From a virus: a DNA stretch of 35,080 nt. Under the pieces are notes generated by a model. The model ran no database searches and had not been told where the DNA came from. It was given only the letters and a program-made list of their open reading frames with translations. Both the position numbers and the translations under genes were made by a program. Each line of letters opens with the position of its first letter. The first letter of the stretch is position 1. Shown here piece by piece: positions 29,202 through 35,080 of this stretch. The DNA lies in the IMG/VR virus record IMGVR_UViG_3300032238_001215, positions 1 to 35,080 of that record. One strand, 5' to 3'.

Positions 29202-30221
29202 TCACAAAAGAAAAGGATCACCAAAGTCTCCATAGTCACTGTAGTCTTCACCGTCATCTTCACCCTCTTTTTTGCCCATGATTCTTGTGAGTATATCTTC
29301 TTTCTGAGTCCTTAGGAATTGGTAATGATCACCAAATAGACTCTTGAAGAATGAACGTGGGCCTCTGGCAACAAATTGAAATTGAGGATTTTCACCTTCA
29401 ATTACTTCGCCAGTGTGGAAACTTTTTTTATCAAAAATGCTGCACAGTTGAGTGTCTGTTTGGTCTTCGAATGGATTACTTTCTGATGCTCTAATTCTCT
29501 CTATGGCATCCTCTGAGACATCACCCAACAAGAAAGTCCATTTAGACCCATGGCCCTGAGCGAACTCATCTCCATAGTCTGTAAAGCGCCAGTCTTCAGG
29601 AGAAAATCCTAATATCGCTGTTATGTCATTGACAGTAGCCACCACCATTCCTATATCAGTTCCAAAAAGCTTGGCGTGTTCTCGTGGATTCATCATCTCT
29701 TTAATGTCTTCCGGACATTTCATCCAAGTACGAATAGTTGGAAGTTTGAGTGAAGGACGAGGACCTGGAATTCTTAGGGAAACTGGATTTGAATCTAGGT
29801 CTAAGTTTTCAGCCTCCCACTGTTCTTGTTGTTCACGATTCATCATTGGAAATGGGTGTAGGGCGGACAGATTTACACCCGGCTCGGCTTCTTGAACATC
29901 GACAGAGAATTCTGTGCCTTCAATTTCTCTGGATCCAGTCAGAAGATCTCTTACGGCCCAAAACATCATGGCCTCACCGTCTTGATACTGAAGAGGTGTT
30001 CCACGATCAGATTTTAGGGGATTAAATGGGTAGTTTTCGCGCCATGTCGATTTGAACCAGTTGATAAATTGCTTTGACCTGCCAACGGTGTAAACGGCAT
30101 CTGTTGGGTCTTTTGCAAGCGTTGTGGCTGAAAATGACTCATTGCCTTCGTTGGTGAATGTCACCGTCCATGCAGTTTTAGCTTCAAAGAGCTGGTCCAC
30201 AAGTTTGGATACTTTTCCCAT
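29202..30221 (-). CDS. hypothetical acidic protein
   Basis: This 339-residue protein has no recognised family. Residues about 150-215 (SLRIPGPRPSLKLPTIRTWM, KLFGTDIGMVVATVNDITAIL) and a KSLFGDHYQFLRTQKEDIL segment are the most structured parts; the C-terminus is very acidic (EGEDDGEDYSDYGDFGD). ATG 30221 is preceded at 5 bp by GTAATTA. It is divergent from the glycosyltransferase at 30251. Confidence 0.6.
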   Translation of the reverse strand: MGKVSKLVDQLFEAKTAWTVTFTNEGNESFSATTLAKDPTDAVYTVGRSKQFINWFKSTWRENYPFNPLKSDRGTPLQYQDGEAMMFWAVRDLLTGSREIEGTEFSVDVQEAEPGVNLSALHPFPMMNREQQEQWEAENLDLDSNPVSLRIPGPRPSLKLPTIRTWMKCPEDIKEMMNPREHAKLFGTDIGMVVATVNDITAILGFSPEDWRFTDYGDEFAQGHGSKWTFLLGDVSEDAIERIRASESNPFEDQTDTQLCSIFDKKSFHTGEVIEGENPQFQFVARGPRSFFKSLFGDHYQFLRTQKEDILTRIMGKKEGEDDGEDYSDYGDFGDPFLL

Positions 30222-30226
30222 GGGGA

Positions 30227-30233
30227 TAATTAC
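30227..30233 (-). promoter_or_regulatory. start-site motif GTAATTA, N5 before ATG 30221
   Basis: Exact GTAATTA in the 29-bp divergent gap. A short dyad ACAAGA/TCTTGT (30232-30246) overlaps it and could be an operator serving both directions. Confidence 0.45.
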
Positions 30234-30250
30234 AAGAGGTTCTTGTCAGA

Positions 30251-30955
30251 GTGAAGAGACTAGTCTACACGGTCACATTCGGTTCAGTCTTCCACGACAT
30301 GGCCAAGCTGACCCATCCACACATCAGGAAGTATGCAGAGAGACACCATGCAGACTTCTTGGTTGTGGACGAGAGCAACAGGAAATACACACTGCACCAT
30401 GCCTCCTATGAGGATTTCCAGATTCCCATATGGCTTCAAACCTATGATGAGATCGTCCACTTGGACACTGACCTCATTGTGGCCAATGACACACCCTGGC
30501 TGTTGGATGCATCAGCTGGAAGGATGTGCATGTTTGACGAGAGCTTCAGAGATGCGGGTGATGTGTCTCGTACGAGAGTCCGTTACTATTTGGACTACTG
30601 CCAAAAGACAGGCAAGAATTTTCTGACCGGTCGAATCAAGCCTTGGGGACGGTACTTCAACATTGGTGTATTTGGCCTGACCAAAAGGGATGCAGGCCTG
30701 TTCAAGGATCCTGAGGGATTCTATGATGATGGCACAGGCTACCAAACCTTTATGAGCCACAGAATCATGGAGAGAAACCATGTGATCCATGACCTGGGCC
30801 CAGAGTTCAACTGCATGAACCAGGATTGGGAGCGATCTGACTTCCACCAGACCGCATTCGTGGTACACTACGCGTCCATACGCAACTACAACTGGCTCTT
30901 CCAGCAGATTGCTGTGGACAGTGACAGACTGAGATCCTTGGGCCGACTAGGCTGA
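30251..30955 (+). CDS. GT-A fold glycosyltransferase (GT8-like), plus strand
   Basis: This 234-residue protein has the DxD motif in VHLDTDLIV (Asp72, Asp74) and RYFNIGVFGLTKRD, the same motif order as the plus-strand glycosyltransferase at 5945. It begins GTG AAG AGA (MKRLVYTVTFGS); an AAGAGG purine run lies 13 bp upstream. It converges on and overlaps the next gene by 9 bp. The sugar donor and acceptor are unknown. Confidence 0.75.
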   Translation: MKRLVYTVTFGSVFHDMAKLTHPHIRKYAERHHADFLVVDESNRKYTLHHASYEDFQIPIWLQTYDEIVHLDTDLIVANDTPWLLDASAGRMCMFDESFRDAGDVSRTRVRYYLDYCQKTGKNFLTGRIKPWGRYFNIGVFGLTKRDAGLFKDPEGFYDDGTGYQTFMSHRIMERNHVIHDLGPEFNCMNQDWERSDFHQTAFVVHYASIRNYNWLFQQIAVDSDRLRSLGRLG

Positions 30956-31423
30956 GAAGGAGATGATACCCTTGTTGGTGCTGTCACCACGCTTGGAACT
31001 GAGCAAGTTGTTTAGTGTGGTAAGCAGCTCACTGATTCCAGGTGCTGTCTGGTCAGTCTCAGAGATCTGGCTGATGATCTGGCCAAGAACCTCAGGCCCA
31101 ACATTCTTGGGTACAATAATCACGCCAAGGGCCGTCTTAGACACCTCGAACTTCTCGAAGATGTCAGGATACTTCTCTGCAAACTTCTTGGCAAAGAGGG
31201 TGACGTTGAAGCACCACTTGTTCTCAGTGTCATCGACTGGGCTGAAGAGGATCTGGTCATAGGTCGCGTAGATCTTGAGGATCTCACTCTCTTCAAGACC
31301 AGTCTCCTTTATCACGGCAGGAAGTGATCTGATGGCCGAAGGGTACTTTGGATTGACAAAGCACTTGAAGACCTTGAGCTCACTCTCGTTGAAATCGCGT
31401 AGGATGTCTGACATGCTAGCCAT
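30947..31423 (-). CDS. hypothetical protein
   Basis: This 158-residue helical protein (DFNESELKVFKCFVNPKYPSA, ETGLEESEILKIYATYD, LFAKKFAEKYPDIFEKF) has a winged-helix-like N-terminal pattern. It could bind DNA, but I cannot name a family. ATG 31423 (or 31414) has GTAGTTA about 40 bp upstream. It is divergent from the parS-linked promoter region. Confidence 0.55.
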   Translation of the reverse strand: MASMSDILRDFNESELKVFKCFVNPKYPSAIRSLPAVIKETGLEESEILKIYATYDQILFSPVDDTENKWCFNVTLFAKKFAEKYPDIFEKFEVSKTALGVIIVPKNVGPEVLGQIISQISETDQTAPGISELLTTLNNLLSSKRGDSTNKGIISFSA

Positions 31424-31462
31424 GGTAAGACTTGAGTTGACCAGGTAAACCTGATTTTGAGA

Positions 31463-31469
31463 TAACTAC
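31463..31469 (-). promoter_or_regulatory. motif GTAGTTA, 40 bp before ATG 31423
   Basis: Exact GTAGTTA, but further from the start codon than elsewhere. If it is a promoter, this gene would have a leader of about 30 nt. Confidence 0.35.
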
Positions 31470-31486
31470 ATCTCACGGACTGGACT

Positions 31487-31502
31487 TGTTCCACGTGGAA
31501 CA
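31487..31502. promoter_or_regulatory. parS: parS-like ParB-binding site, copy 2
   Basis: TGTTCCACGTGGAACA, identical over 16 bp to the site at 8013-8028. It is again followed within 10 bp by the CATTGA hairpin element and then a TTTACA/TATACT promoter, here on the plus strand. Confidence 0.8.
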
Positions 31503-31506
31503 TCGA

Positions 31507-31531
31507 TTTTTTCAATGCCAGGCGCAGTGAA
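31507..31531. repeat. CATTGA hairpin element, copy 2
   Basis: TTCAATGC, CAGGC, then GCAGTGAA: the reverse complement of the copy at 7981 with one stem mismatch. It precedes the promoter at 31561 and follows no gene, which argues against a simple terminator. Confidence 0.6.
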
Positions 31532-31560
31532 AACGGCCTTGAAAAAGTTTACAAAATTTG

Positions 31561-31589
31561 TTTACAAGACCCTTGGCCTGGGGTATACT
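31561..31589 (+). promoter_or_regulatory. strong promoter TTTACA-17-TATACT (leaderless start)
   Basis: TTTACA (31561-31566), 17 bp, TATACT (31584-31589), then 6 bp to GTG 31596. A second TTTACA at 31548 is out of register. It lies inside a longer open frame starting at 31515, which shows that frame's upstream ATG is not used. Confidence 0.85.
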
Positions 31590-31595
31590 TCAACT

Positions 31596-31958
31596 GTGAT
31601 TATTAAATCTAAAATTCAATTCAATGCCTTTGGAAAAACCGTGCCGCTCGACGTGGTCGGCAGTTACAGCACCAAGGTGGCTCTGGTCAAAGCCGATGGA
31701 ACCATGAAAGAGCTTAAACGCCATGAGTGGAAGTACGTCAATGACGGGTTCGAGATCACCAGCGACGAAGGTAAGATTGGTGATGAGTTCGATGTCCTGG
31801 CCAAAGCTGAGGTTGACATCCTCTCAGTGACCTTCACCGGTGTCTTGGGAGGTCGTTTGCTGGAGGCCGAACCCATTGAGATGGACGCCCACCATCTCAG
31901 TATTCTTGAAGAAAAGATCAAAGAGTTGGGAATGAAGCAGGAATTTGCTGAGTGTTAG
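31596..31958 (+). CDS. hypothetical protein from a parS-linked leaderless promoter
   Basis: I choose GTG 31596 because the promoter -10 box ends 6 bp upstream; the frame is open back to ATG 31515, but that would lie before the promoter. The 120-residue product is beta-rich in its first half (IQFNAFGKTVPLDVVGSYSTKVALVKADG) and ends in a helix (LSILEEKIKELGMKQEF). No family is recognised. It is one of the few plus-strand genes. A 12-bp hairpin follows. Confidence 0.6.
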   Translation: MIIKSKIQFNAFGKTVPLDVVGSYSTKVALVKADGTMKELKRHEWKYVNDGFEITSDEGKIGDEFDVLAKAEVDILSVTFTGVLGGRLLEAEPIEMDAHHLSILEEKIKELGMKQEFAEC

Positions 31959-31965
31959 TAAACTA

Positions 31966-32000
31966 AAAAGTGGGTGTCAGGCCACTCAGCCTGACACCCA
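31966..32000 (-). terminator. terminator hairpin, best on the minus strand
   Basis: A perfect 12-bp stem TGGGTGTCAGGC/GCCTGACACCCA with a 6-nt loop. The minus-strand side is followed by CTTTTTAG, so it should end the transcript of the dehydratase-like gene. On the plus strand it also closes gene 31596 but lacks a T-run. Confidence 0.8.
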
Positions 32001-32013
32001 CTAAGCAGATGAC

Positions 32014-32020
32014 TAACTAC
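32014..32020 (-). promoter_or_regulatory. orphan GTAGTTA just ahead of the terminator
   Basis: Exact GTAGTTA between the stop at 32055 and the hairpin, with no coding sequence after it. If it is a promoter it would make an RNA of about 45 nt. Confidence 0.3.
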
Positions 32021-32054
32021 CCAGATGCAGGACGCGTGCATCTGTTCTAAAGAA

Positions 32055-33047
32055 CTAGATAAGCCACTTATCGGCGTTATTTTTTGTCCAAAGGATCGTT
32101 GACTTCAGCGACTCACTGAGTGGCATTGGTATCTTCCAACCCAATGACTTCATCTTAGAATCGTCCAACGCGTAGCGCATGTCCACACCAGGGCGATCAC
32201 TCTTATCTGGGCTTACCATCACATAGTTCAACTTCTGGCCAAGAGTATCAGCAATGATAAAGGCAACTTCAAGGTTGGTCAGTTCCATCTCACCAGCGAT
32301 GTTGTACTTCTCGCCAGCTCTTGATCCATGCTTCAGGATGTGAAGGACAGCAGCAGCCACGTTGCGAGCATGGATGTAGAATCGGCTGGAGCTTCTGGTA
32401 CAAGTTTGGTCAGAGTGAATGAAGACTGTCTCACCGGCCATGACCTTGCGTATGGTCATGGGCACAAACTTCTCAGGATCCTGTCTCTCACCAAACACAT
32501 TCATGGTGTGGGTGTTGATGACGGGCAACCCATAGGTGTTGTGAAAGGCCACACAGAATTCCTCAGCTGCAGCCTTGGACGCAGCATAGGGATTGCCGCT
32601 GTTGTAGCGGTCGTCCTCCTTGAATGAGACGCCATCTGGTGCTGGACCAAAGACCTCATCGGTGGAGAAGTTGACAAAAGTCTTGAGGTTTTTCAACCCA
32701 CGAGCATACTGAAGGAGATTGACTGTGCCCACCACGTTGTCCTCAACAAAGGACATTGGGTCGCTGATTGACCGATTCACGTGGGATGCTGCAGCCAGGT
32801 GAAGGATGATGTCAATCGGGCCGATGTTGCGTGCCACCGACTGGTTGATACTGGCACGGAGGTTGTGGTAGACCACCTTGAGTCGGTGCTTGTTAGCCTC
32901 AAAGCACTCGATGTCAGTGATTCGGTTAAGATTGCCGGCTGAGTCCAGCCGGTCCAACACAACTATCTCCCAGTCTGTGTTTTTCCACAGATGCTCAAGG
33001 ATGTGGTGGCCAATGAACCCTGCCCCGCCAGTTAGTAGTACTCGCAT
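32055..33047 (-). CDS. NAD-dependent sugar-nucleotide dehydratase (dTDP-glucose 4,6-dehydratase-like)
   Basis: This 330-residue extended SDR enzyme has GGAGFIG (7-13), LHLAAASHVNRSI, the catalytic STDEVFG (128-134) characteristic of RmlB-type dehydratases, YAASK (154-158) and a MNVFGERQDPEKFVP segment. It would make a 4-keto-6-deoxy sugar nucleotide as a precursor for the glycosyltransferases. The exact base and sugar cannot be read. The gene ends about 55 bp before a strong terminator. Confidence 0.8.
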   Translation of the reverse strand: MRVLLTGGAGFIGHHILEHLWKNTDWEIVVLDRLDSAGNLNRITDIECFEANKHRLKVVYHNLRASINQSVARNIGPIDIILHLAAASHVNRSISDPMSFVEDNVVGTVNLLQYARGLKNLKTFVNFSTDEVFGPAPDGVSFKEDDRYNSGNPYAASKAAAEEFCVAFHNTYGLPVINTHTMNVFGERQDPEKFVPMTIRKVMAGETVFIHSDQTCTRSSSRFYIHARNVAAAVLHILKHGSRAGEKYNIAGEMELTNLEVAFIIADTLGQKLNYVMVSPDKSDRPGVDMRYALDDSKMKSLGWKIPMPLSESLKSTILWTKNNADKWLI

Positions 33048-33068
33048 GCTGGCAAGAACTTATATTTT

Positions 33069-33902
33069 CTACTGTTGTGCATAATCTGCAGCATATCTTA
33101 GGGCTCTCCTTTTACTTTGTGGGTGGGTTTGACCTCCAAGGGGTGAGTGGCCGAGAAGCCATGGCTCGTAAGCGGGGATCCCTCCTTTAAGACGTTGAAG
33201 TATCTCGTCATTGGACAGTCCAGATCGTCTCAAGGCATCCACATGTTGTCTTGCTCTTGGCATCAACTCAACCTTTGAGTTTAGGTAATCATCCATACTA
33301 GCCGTAGTGTGGAACTGTGGCTTGGTGTATTTTTTCCCCGATTTTTTCTTATCGAGGTCTCTTTTATTAATTTTTTGGGTATATTGCGCATAATCCCATT
33401 TCGGATTGAGCCTCATTTTTTCCCACTGTCCTGAATGGACTAACTCATGAGTTATTACGCTTGTTAGCAAACTGTGGTCGTCCTTTGAATAATTTTGTGG
33501 AATGGTCACTTGTATTCCAGGCAACACCAAGGCCCACGTTGATCCTGTTGATCCTGGGGGTGTGAATTGACCTAGCCAGTCTTTTCCCAGAACGATAGTG
33601 ATTCTTAACCCTAAATAATCTGTCAACAACTTGCTTGAGTGACGAATAAAATCCTTCAGTGCCGATTCATGGGCTTTCCGGCGCATGCCCGCTTCGCCCC
33701 AGGGGTCTGGAGCAGACATATACTGCTTCGCCCAATTTTCGCCAGCTGCCAGTGCTTTTTGAAAATAGATCCATTCTCTGTTTTTCTCCAGAGGAGGGAC
33801 CCAATTGTCCCACGCGTCAGAAATGATCTCATAGATGTGGTTCACGTCCTCTTTGGATGGGCCCACTACTGCTTCGATGACTTCCTTGACCTCAGTGCTC
33901 AT
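33069..33902 (-). CDS. HExxH metallopeptidase-like protein
   Basis: The 277-residue product contains VITHELVHSGQ with the zinc motif His152-E-L-V-His156, and a later Glu in YLNSKVELMPRARQ (about residue 210) that may be the third ligand. N- and C-terminal regions are helical and basic. Zincin-like proteins of this layout occur among phage virion or maturation proteins; its substrate is unknown. Three ACTTTA repeats precede the start. Confidence 0.6.
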   Translation of the reverse strand: MSTEVKEVIEAVVGPSKEDVNHIYEIISDAWDNWVPPLEKNREWIYFQKALAAGENWAKQYMSAPDPWGEAGMRRKAHESALKDFIRHSSKLLTDYLGLRITIVLGKDWLGQFTPPGSTGSTWALVLPGIQVTIPQNYSKDDHSLLTSVITHELVHSGQWEKMRLNPKWDYAQYTQKINKRDLDKKKSGKKYTKPQFHTTASMDDYLNSKVELMPRARQHVDALRRSGLSNDEILQRLKGGIPAYEPWLLGHSPLGGQTHPQSKRRALRYAADYAQQ

Positions 33903-33919
33903 AGACTTTAACTTTAACT

Positions 33920-34165
33920 TTAAACCAAGTCTTCTGGATTATCAGCAATGTCCTTTGCCACATCTTTTGCAGCGTCTGAAATAGTGGTGCCAGCAGTTAT
34001 GCCAATGCTGTTGCCATCAGCTTTCCATTGTGCTCTATCTGTGGACTTTGTGGCATGTTTGACATCTCTGGCCTCTTGCCTGGAGTCGCCACTCTGGATA
34101 TCAGCCTTCTTGGTTTGTCTGGCCTGTTGTCTGTCTGATCGACGTGTTTTAGCAGCTGTGCCCAT
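33920..34165 (-). CDS. small basic protein
   Basis: Starting at ATG 34165 (MGTAAKTRRSDRQQARQTKK), which is preceded at 4 bp by GTAGATA, the product has 81 residues. The N-terminal half is strongly basic with Gln and Arg, and the C-terminus is amphipathic (ISDAAKDVAKDIADNPEDLV). It could be a DNA-binding or scaffold-like protein; no family is recognised. Confidence 0.5.
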   Translation of the reverse strand: MGTAAKTRRSDRQQARQTKKADIQSGDSRQEARDVKHATKSTDRAQWKADGNSIGITAGTTISDAAKDVAKDIADNPEDLV

Positions 34166-34169
34166 GCTG

Positions 34170-34176
34170 TATCTAC
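34170..34176 (-). promoter_or_regulatory. start-site motif variant GTAGATA, N4 before ATG 34165
   Basis: One-base variant of the motif at the usual distance; it supports the internal ATG over the upstream start. Confidence 0.3.
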
Positions 34177-34185
34177 ATCCTCTGA

Positions 34186-34692
34186 TTAGGCTGGTATCCA
34201 ACCTTTAGCAATCCATTCGGCTTTAGCTTCTGGGAAGAATTTGAGATACTTGCTACAGCTATCAGGCTTGTTTGACATTGACTTGGCAATGTACTGCTCA
34301 GCCTCAAGCCAGCGACTCTTCATGTGTCTGATGGCGTAGTCCACAGCATAGCATGGAAGTTGCATAATAGTCTTCTCACCTTCGATGAATCGGCCTCGAA
34401 TAACATTGCCAGCGTAAAGACACACTTGCGTGGGACACTTAGCGAGTGTTGCTTCAATCTGTGGCCAGCGACCCTTTATAACACAGTGACAATATTGGTA
34501 TGCCCAAGATGAGTGGCCAGCAATGGTGGCCTCGCCTTGTTCAAATCGGCCACGTAAGATATTTTTGGCGTACAGGAAGGAGAAGAACGGGTCAGTGGCG
34601 AGGATCTCCTCGAGACGAGGCTCGCGGCGGTTGATTTTCTCCGCAGCTTCATAGATTTCATTAAGGGAATTTTTAGAGTATTTTTTCTTCAT
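34186..34692 (-). CDS. phage repeat protein (xxYAxxVIKGRWxExExxI repeats)
   Basis: The 168-residue product contains four to five repeats of about 30 residues following the pattern aromatic-A-x-x-(V/I)-(I/L)-(R/K)-G-R-(W/F)-x-x-(G/A)-E-x-x-(I/L), for example LYAKNILRGRFEQGEATI and YQYCHCVIKGRWPQIEATL. Such helical repeats are widespread in large phages, with no known function. I start at ATG 34692, 8 bp after a TATACT box, so the mRNA should be leaderless or nearly so. Confidence 0.7.
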   Translation of the reverse strand: MKKKYSKNSLNEIYEAAEKINRREPRLEEILATDPFFSFLYAKNILRGRFEQGEATIAGHSSWAYQYCHCVIKGRWPQIEATLAKCPTQVCLYAGNVIRGRFIEGEKTIMQLPCYAVDYAIRHMKSRWLEAEQYIAKSMSNKPDSCSKYLKFFPEAKAEWIAKGWIPA

Positions 34693-34700
34693 CGGAGGTG

Positions 34701-34729
34701 AGTATACCTCCGGCCTCAAAAATTGTAAA
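34701..34729 (-). promoter_or_regulatory. strong promoter TTTACA-17-TATACT (leaderless start)
   Basis: TTTACA (34729-34724), 17 bp, TATACT (34706-34701), then 8 bp to ATG 34692. Confidence 0.8.
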
Positions 34730-34750
34730 CAAAATTTTATACAATTTTCG

Positions 34751-34766
34751 CTGCGCCTGGCATTGA
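34751..34766. repeat. CATTGA element, copy 3
   Basis: CTGCGCCTGGCATTGA, the same 16-bp core as copies 1 and 2, upstream of the promoter at 34701-34729. Here the hairpin arms are degraded and there is no parS. Confidence 0.6.
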
Positions 34767-34774
34767 TCCGGAGA

Positions 34775-35080
34775 TCACACCTTCATGATGTGAGCCGGGA
34801 TGGCGCCCATCGAGTGGTCGTAGTTCTTGGCCGAGGACAGCTGGAGTGGCATCAAACCAAGCTTCGGCCGGACCTCGTTCTCCATGGCGTCGCGAAGCGA
34901 GACCAACTGCTTGGGACTGAGATCGTCAGTGTAGACAAAGGAAACATACTCGCCTGGCACACCCTTGTAGTAGTCCATGGTTTTTGAGTAGTCAATATCC
35001 ACTGAGTAAAGCTTGTCACCATTCTTGGCCGTGTAAACCCAGTGAGACTCACCAAGTGGGTGTGGAACCTTGACAGACGC
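34775..35080 (-). CDS. C-terminal part of a protein running out of the window
   Basis: The frame is open from base 35080 to TGA at 34775, giving the last 101 residues; the start lies beyond the window edge. It has WVYTAKNGDKLYSVDIDYS, EYVSFVYTDDLSPKQLVSL and a C-terminal SAKNYDHSMGAIPAHIMKV. No family is recognised. Confidence 0.6.
   Translation of the reverse strand, partial: ASVKVPHPLGESHWVYTAKNGDKLYSVDIDYSKTMDYYKGVPGEYVSFVYTDDLSPKQLVSLRDAMENEVRPKLGLMPLQLSSAKNYDHSMGAIPAHIMKV

Noticed and set aside
31515-31595. Upstream extension of the plus-strand gene to ATG 31515
   Set aside because: The promoter lies inside this stretch and the hairpin element spans the ATG; the leaderless GTG 31596 explains the layout better.
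33905-33925. Three tandem ACTTTA repeats
   Set aside because: A short microrepeat in an intergenic gap, with no wider structure seen.

Overview
The window looks like part of a large tailed dsDNA phage genome, or a phage-plasmid. About 55 genes are tightly packed, nearly all on the minus strand. They mix nucleotide metabolism (B12-dependent ribonucleotide reductase, thymidylate synthase/dCMP hydroxymethylase family), DNA repair (UV damage endonuclease, minimal DNA ligase, GIY-YIG nuclease), a phage-type tubulin, an i-type lysozyme, many glycosyltransferases and sugar-nucleotide enzymes, four ordinary tRNAs, a tmRNA, and many small proteins with no recognisable function. The host is probably Gram-negative, but the sequence does not identify it.

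Layout. 1-1306: tail of a plus-strand gene, one plus-strand unknown, and two minus-strand membrane proteins. 1314-5901: nrdJ and a probable virion protein. 5945-10661: glycosyltransferase, amidoligase, TS/dCMP-hydroxymethylase-like enzyme, a UDG-like protein and a second glycosyltransferase. 11120-12253: FtsZ/TubZ/PhuZ-like GTPase. 13226-17317: GDP-fucose synthase, ligase, FkbM methyltransferase, glycosyltransferase, GIY-YIG nuclease, tRNA-Thr, -Arg, -Val and -Pro, and an oversized tRNA-like gene. 17356-19461: small unknowns. 19481-20141: an RNA locus with terminator, anticodon-less tRNA-like element and tmRNA. 20217-28291: lysozyme, APS-kinase-like, GGCT, two 39-bp-repeat genes, an RNA polymerase alpha-CTD-like protein and UvdE. 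28292-28846: non-coding, with three tandem structured repeats. 28847-35080: unknowns, a plus-strand glycosyltransferase, an RmlB-like dehydratase, a HExxH protein and a repeat protein.

Regulatory architecture is the most unusual part. Six near-consensus sigma70-type promoters (TTTACA, 16-17 bp, TATACT) recur, five of them placed so that transcription should start at or within a base or two of the start codon (leaderless mRNA). Two of these loci also carry an exact 16-bp bacterial parS palindrome and a shared CATTGA-containing inverted repeat, in the same order. A second motif, GTANTTA, sits usually exactly 4 bp before about a dozen other start codons, and recognisable Shine-Dalgarno sequences are rare.

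The tmRNA is also odd. Its tag reading frame is 46 codons long (10 in E. coli) and runs from the expected GCC resume codon to a TAA in a hairpin. Two nearby tRNA-like elements lack both the D-loop GG and the T-loop TTC. All functional calls were made by reading motifs by eye; no database search was run.
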